Shown here piece after piece: positions 62,729 to 64,000 of a stretch of DNA of 64,000 nt; position 1 is the stretch's first letter; every line of letters starts with the position of its first letter. The stretch lies in contig DASVCW010000038.1 in NCBI GenBank assembly GCA_036381435.1, positions 1-64,000 of the forward strand, given 5' to 3'. Position numbers and translations under genes: made by a program. Below the pieces are notes generated by a model. The model was given only the letters and a program-made list of their open reading frames with translations. It was not told the DNA's origin and ran no database searches. This DNA comes from Fodinibius sp036381435. Its GTDB lineage: Bacteria > Bacteroidota > Rhodothermia > Balneolales > Balneolaceae.

Positions 62729-64000
62729 ATGAAATCACTCCACACATCACTATTATCATTATTTCTTATCCTCTTTTCCTTTAGCCTCATTCAGGCGCAA
62801 TCAGCACCCGTTTATATCGAAGGCGGTCACTATTTTGATACTGATCAAAAGCAAATGGTGGAGAATGAAGGCATCCTGATTCGGGGAGGCCGGTTTTACC
62901 AAATAGGTGCAAAGCCGGATGAGAGTGAACTGGATGAATACCGGGTGATCACTCTTGAAGATGATGAATACATCTTGCCCGGTATGATCGATGTCCATGC
63001 CCATTACCGGATGGAAGCCTTTGGCAGTGACAGTCTTGATGAGATTGATGAATTCAAATATAACGCGCTGGTCTATCTGGCCAATGGAGTCACCTCTACT
63101 TTTTCGAATGGAGTTTATTATCCCTACCTCGAACTGGCTTCTAAACGATTGATCAATACGGGTGAATGGACAGGGCCTCGTCTTTGGGCATCAGGTCCCT
63201 ACTTCGGTTCAGCCCGCACCGGCTGGGATGATGACATCACCAAAGAAGAAATCTATGAGCAGGTTGATTATTGGGCGGCACTGGGTGTGGACGGATTTAA
63301 AACCAAAGGCGGAAGCCCGCATGTGATTAAGCACCTCGTAAATCGCGCTCATTGGCATGGCCTGACAGTGGCGGGACATTTAAGCTCCGGCATTCGCAAT
63401 TCAACCAACTCAATTACCGCTATTGATTTGGGGATTGATCGCGTAGAGCATATCCTCGGTGGCTTTGTGCTTGATTCAACCAAACGTGCTTATCCTGTTT
63501 GGAACCAGGTTGATACCAGTTCAACCGCTTTCAAAAAAACAGTACAGTATTTCCTGAAGCATGATGTCTTTTTTGACCCCACTATAAACGCCCCCGTTTA
63601 TTTTACCACGCTCAAAGAAGGTTTTGATTACTGGGTAGATGAAAAATCTATGTTCACTCCGTATGTTCGCAGTTTGTTACCTCCCCGGGAAAGTCTGGAA
63701 GGTAGTGAGTTGATGGATAGCCTTTATTATACTATGCGTCGTACTACAAAAGCCTTTTATGATGCCGGTGGCGGTAATTTGATTACCTTTGGTACCGATG
63801 CCCCTTCTCATGGATACTTTTTAGCCGGATTTGGCGCTCACCGCGAAATGCATGCAATGGTGATGGCGGGAATCCCCGAAGCGGCCGTGCTTAAAATTTC
63901 ATCTCAAAACAGTGCAAATGCCATCGGTAAAGGCAGTTTATTAGGCTCTATCGAAACAGGAAAATTAGCCGATGTATACATCGTGGAAGGAAATCCATTA
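62729..64000 (+). CDS. Secreted metal-dependent amidohydrolase, truncated by the window end
   Basis: 424 codons open to the last base, so the 3' end is outside the window. Signal peptide (residues 1-24, ending SLIQAQ). The metal-binding HxH is in LPGMIDVHAHYRM (His 90 and 92). Further ligands are likely in GLTVAGHLSSG and DRVEHILGGF, and the Asp in TFGTDAPSHG. Near the end, GKLADVYIVEGNPL is the C-terminal amidohydrolase strand. The family includes imidazolonepropionase-like and peptidase-like enzymes; the substrate is unknown. It lies 298 bp after susD and may act on the imported material. Confidence 0.9.
   Translation, partial: MKSLHTSLLSLFLILFSFSLIQAQSAPVYIEGGHYFDTDQKQMVENEGILIRGGRFYQIGAKPDESELDEYRVITLEDDEYILPGMIDVHAHYRMEAFGSDSLDEIDEFKYNALVYLANGVTSTFSNGVYYPYLELASKRLINTGEWTGPRLWASGPYFGSARTGWDDDITKEEIYEQVDYWAALGVDGFKTKGGSPHVIKHLVNRAHWHGLTVAGHLSSGIRNSTNSITAIDLGIDRVEHILGGFVLDSTKRAYPVWNQVDTSSTAFKKTVQYFLKHDVFFDPTINAPVYFTTLKEGFDYWVDEKSMFTPYVRSLLPPRESLEGSELMDSLYYTMRRTTKAFYDAGGGNLITFGTDAPSHGYFLAGFGAHREMHAMVMAGIPEAAVLKISSQNSANAIGKGSLLGSIETGKLADVYIVEGNPL

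Noticed and set aside
50085..64000. Prophage or integrative element
   Set aside because: No integrase, phage structural gene, tRNA attachment site or clear direct repeats flanking the AT-rich island were seen.

Overview
The window looks like a chromosome segment of a free-living member of the Bacteroidota/Rhodothermota/Balneolota assemblage; a marine or halophilic Balneolales-like bacterium is my best guess, but it is inference. Signs are a SusC/SusD outer-membrane pair, a division/cell-wall (dcw) cluster in the Bacteroidota arrangement without murF, a MurE with the meso-DAP DNPR motif, an FbaB-type class I aldolase, RpoN, and very many short palindromic intergenic repeats of kinds common in this group. 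No tRNA, rRNA, CRISPR array, transposase or prophage gene was found.

Layout. 0-22 kb: housekeeping and mixed genes (dprA, a TVP38-type membrane protein, a DUF3109 protein, rpoN, a large unrecognised membrane protein, an Lrp-type regulator, serS, a dihydrouridine synthase, class I aldolase, a flippase-like membrane protein, methylmalonyl-CoA epimerase, a DoxX-like membrane protein, a HemD-like protein, mutS2, a PhzF-type protein, a TauE-type transporter and a membrane sensor kinase). 22.4-38.5 kb: the complete minus-strand dcw operon mraZ-rsmH-ftsL-ftsI-murE-mraY-murD-ftsW-murG-murC-ftsQ-ftsA-ftsZ. It starts with three TGGG boxes in exact 10-bp register (predicted MraZ operator) and ends with a terminator. 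Five of its gene junctions carry dispersed palindromic repeats. 39-40 kb: a metzincin-like lipoprotein. 40.3-46.4 kb: a minus-strand methionine operon (CoA-binding protein, metY, metX, fused thrA). 46.4-51.2 kb: M1 peptidase, era and pdxJ, then an NlpC/P60 lipoprotein and a DUF1456 protein. 51.4-57.6 kb: an AT-rich island with a UvrD-like helicase-nuclease, an unknown protein, a DUF3883 nuclease-like protein and small ORFs, divergent from a C5-cytosine methyltransferase with a convergent Vsr endonuclease; it looks like an accessory restriction or defence module. 58-64 kb: a SusC/SusD pair and a secreted amidohydrolase cut by the window end.

The most interesting signal is the control region of the methionine operon (46371 down to 45925, minus strand). 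A Bacteroidota-type promoter precedes a 28-codon ORF whose middle reads Cys-Cys-Cys followed by MHMHMLM. Its last codons and stop can form a 12-bp antiterminator that competes with an intrinsic terminator. Directly after that comes a SAM-I (S-box) riboswitch with its own terminator. This reads as two attenuators in series, one sensing translation of sulfur-amino-acid codons and one sensing SAM. The second candidate system is the helicase-nuclease/DUF3883/methyltransferase/Vsr island. Several multi-copy palindromic repeat families are also described.
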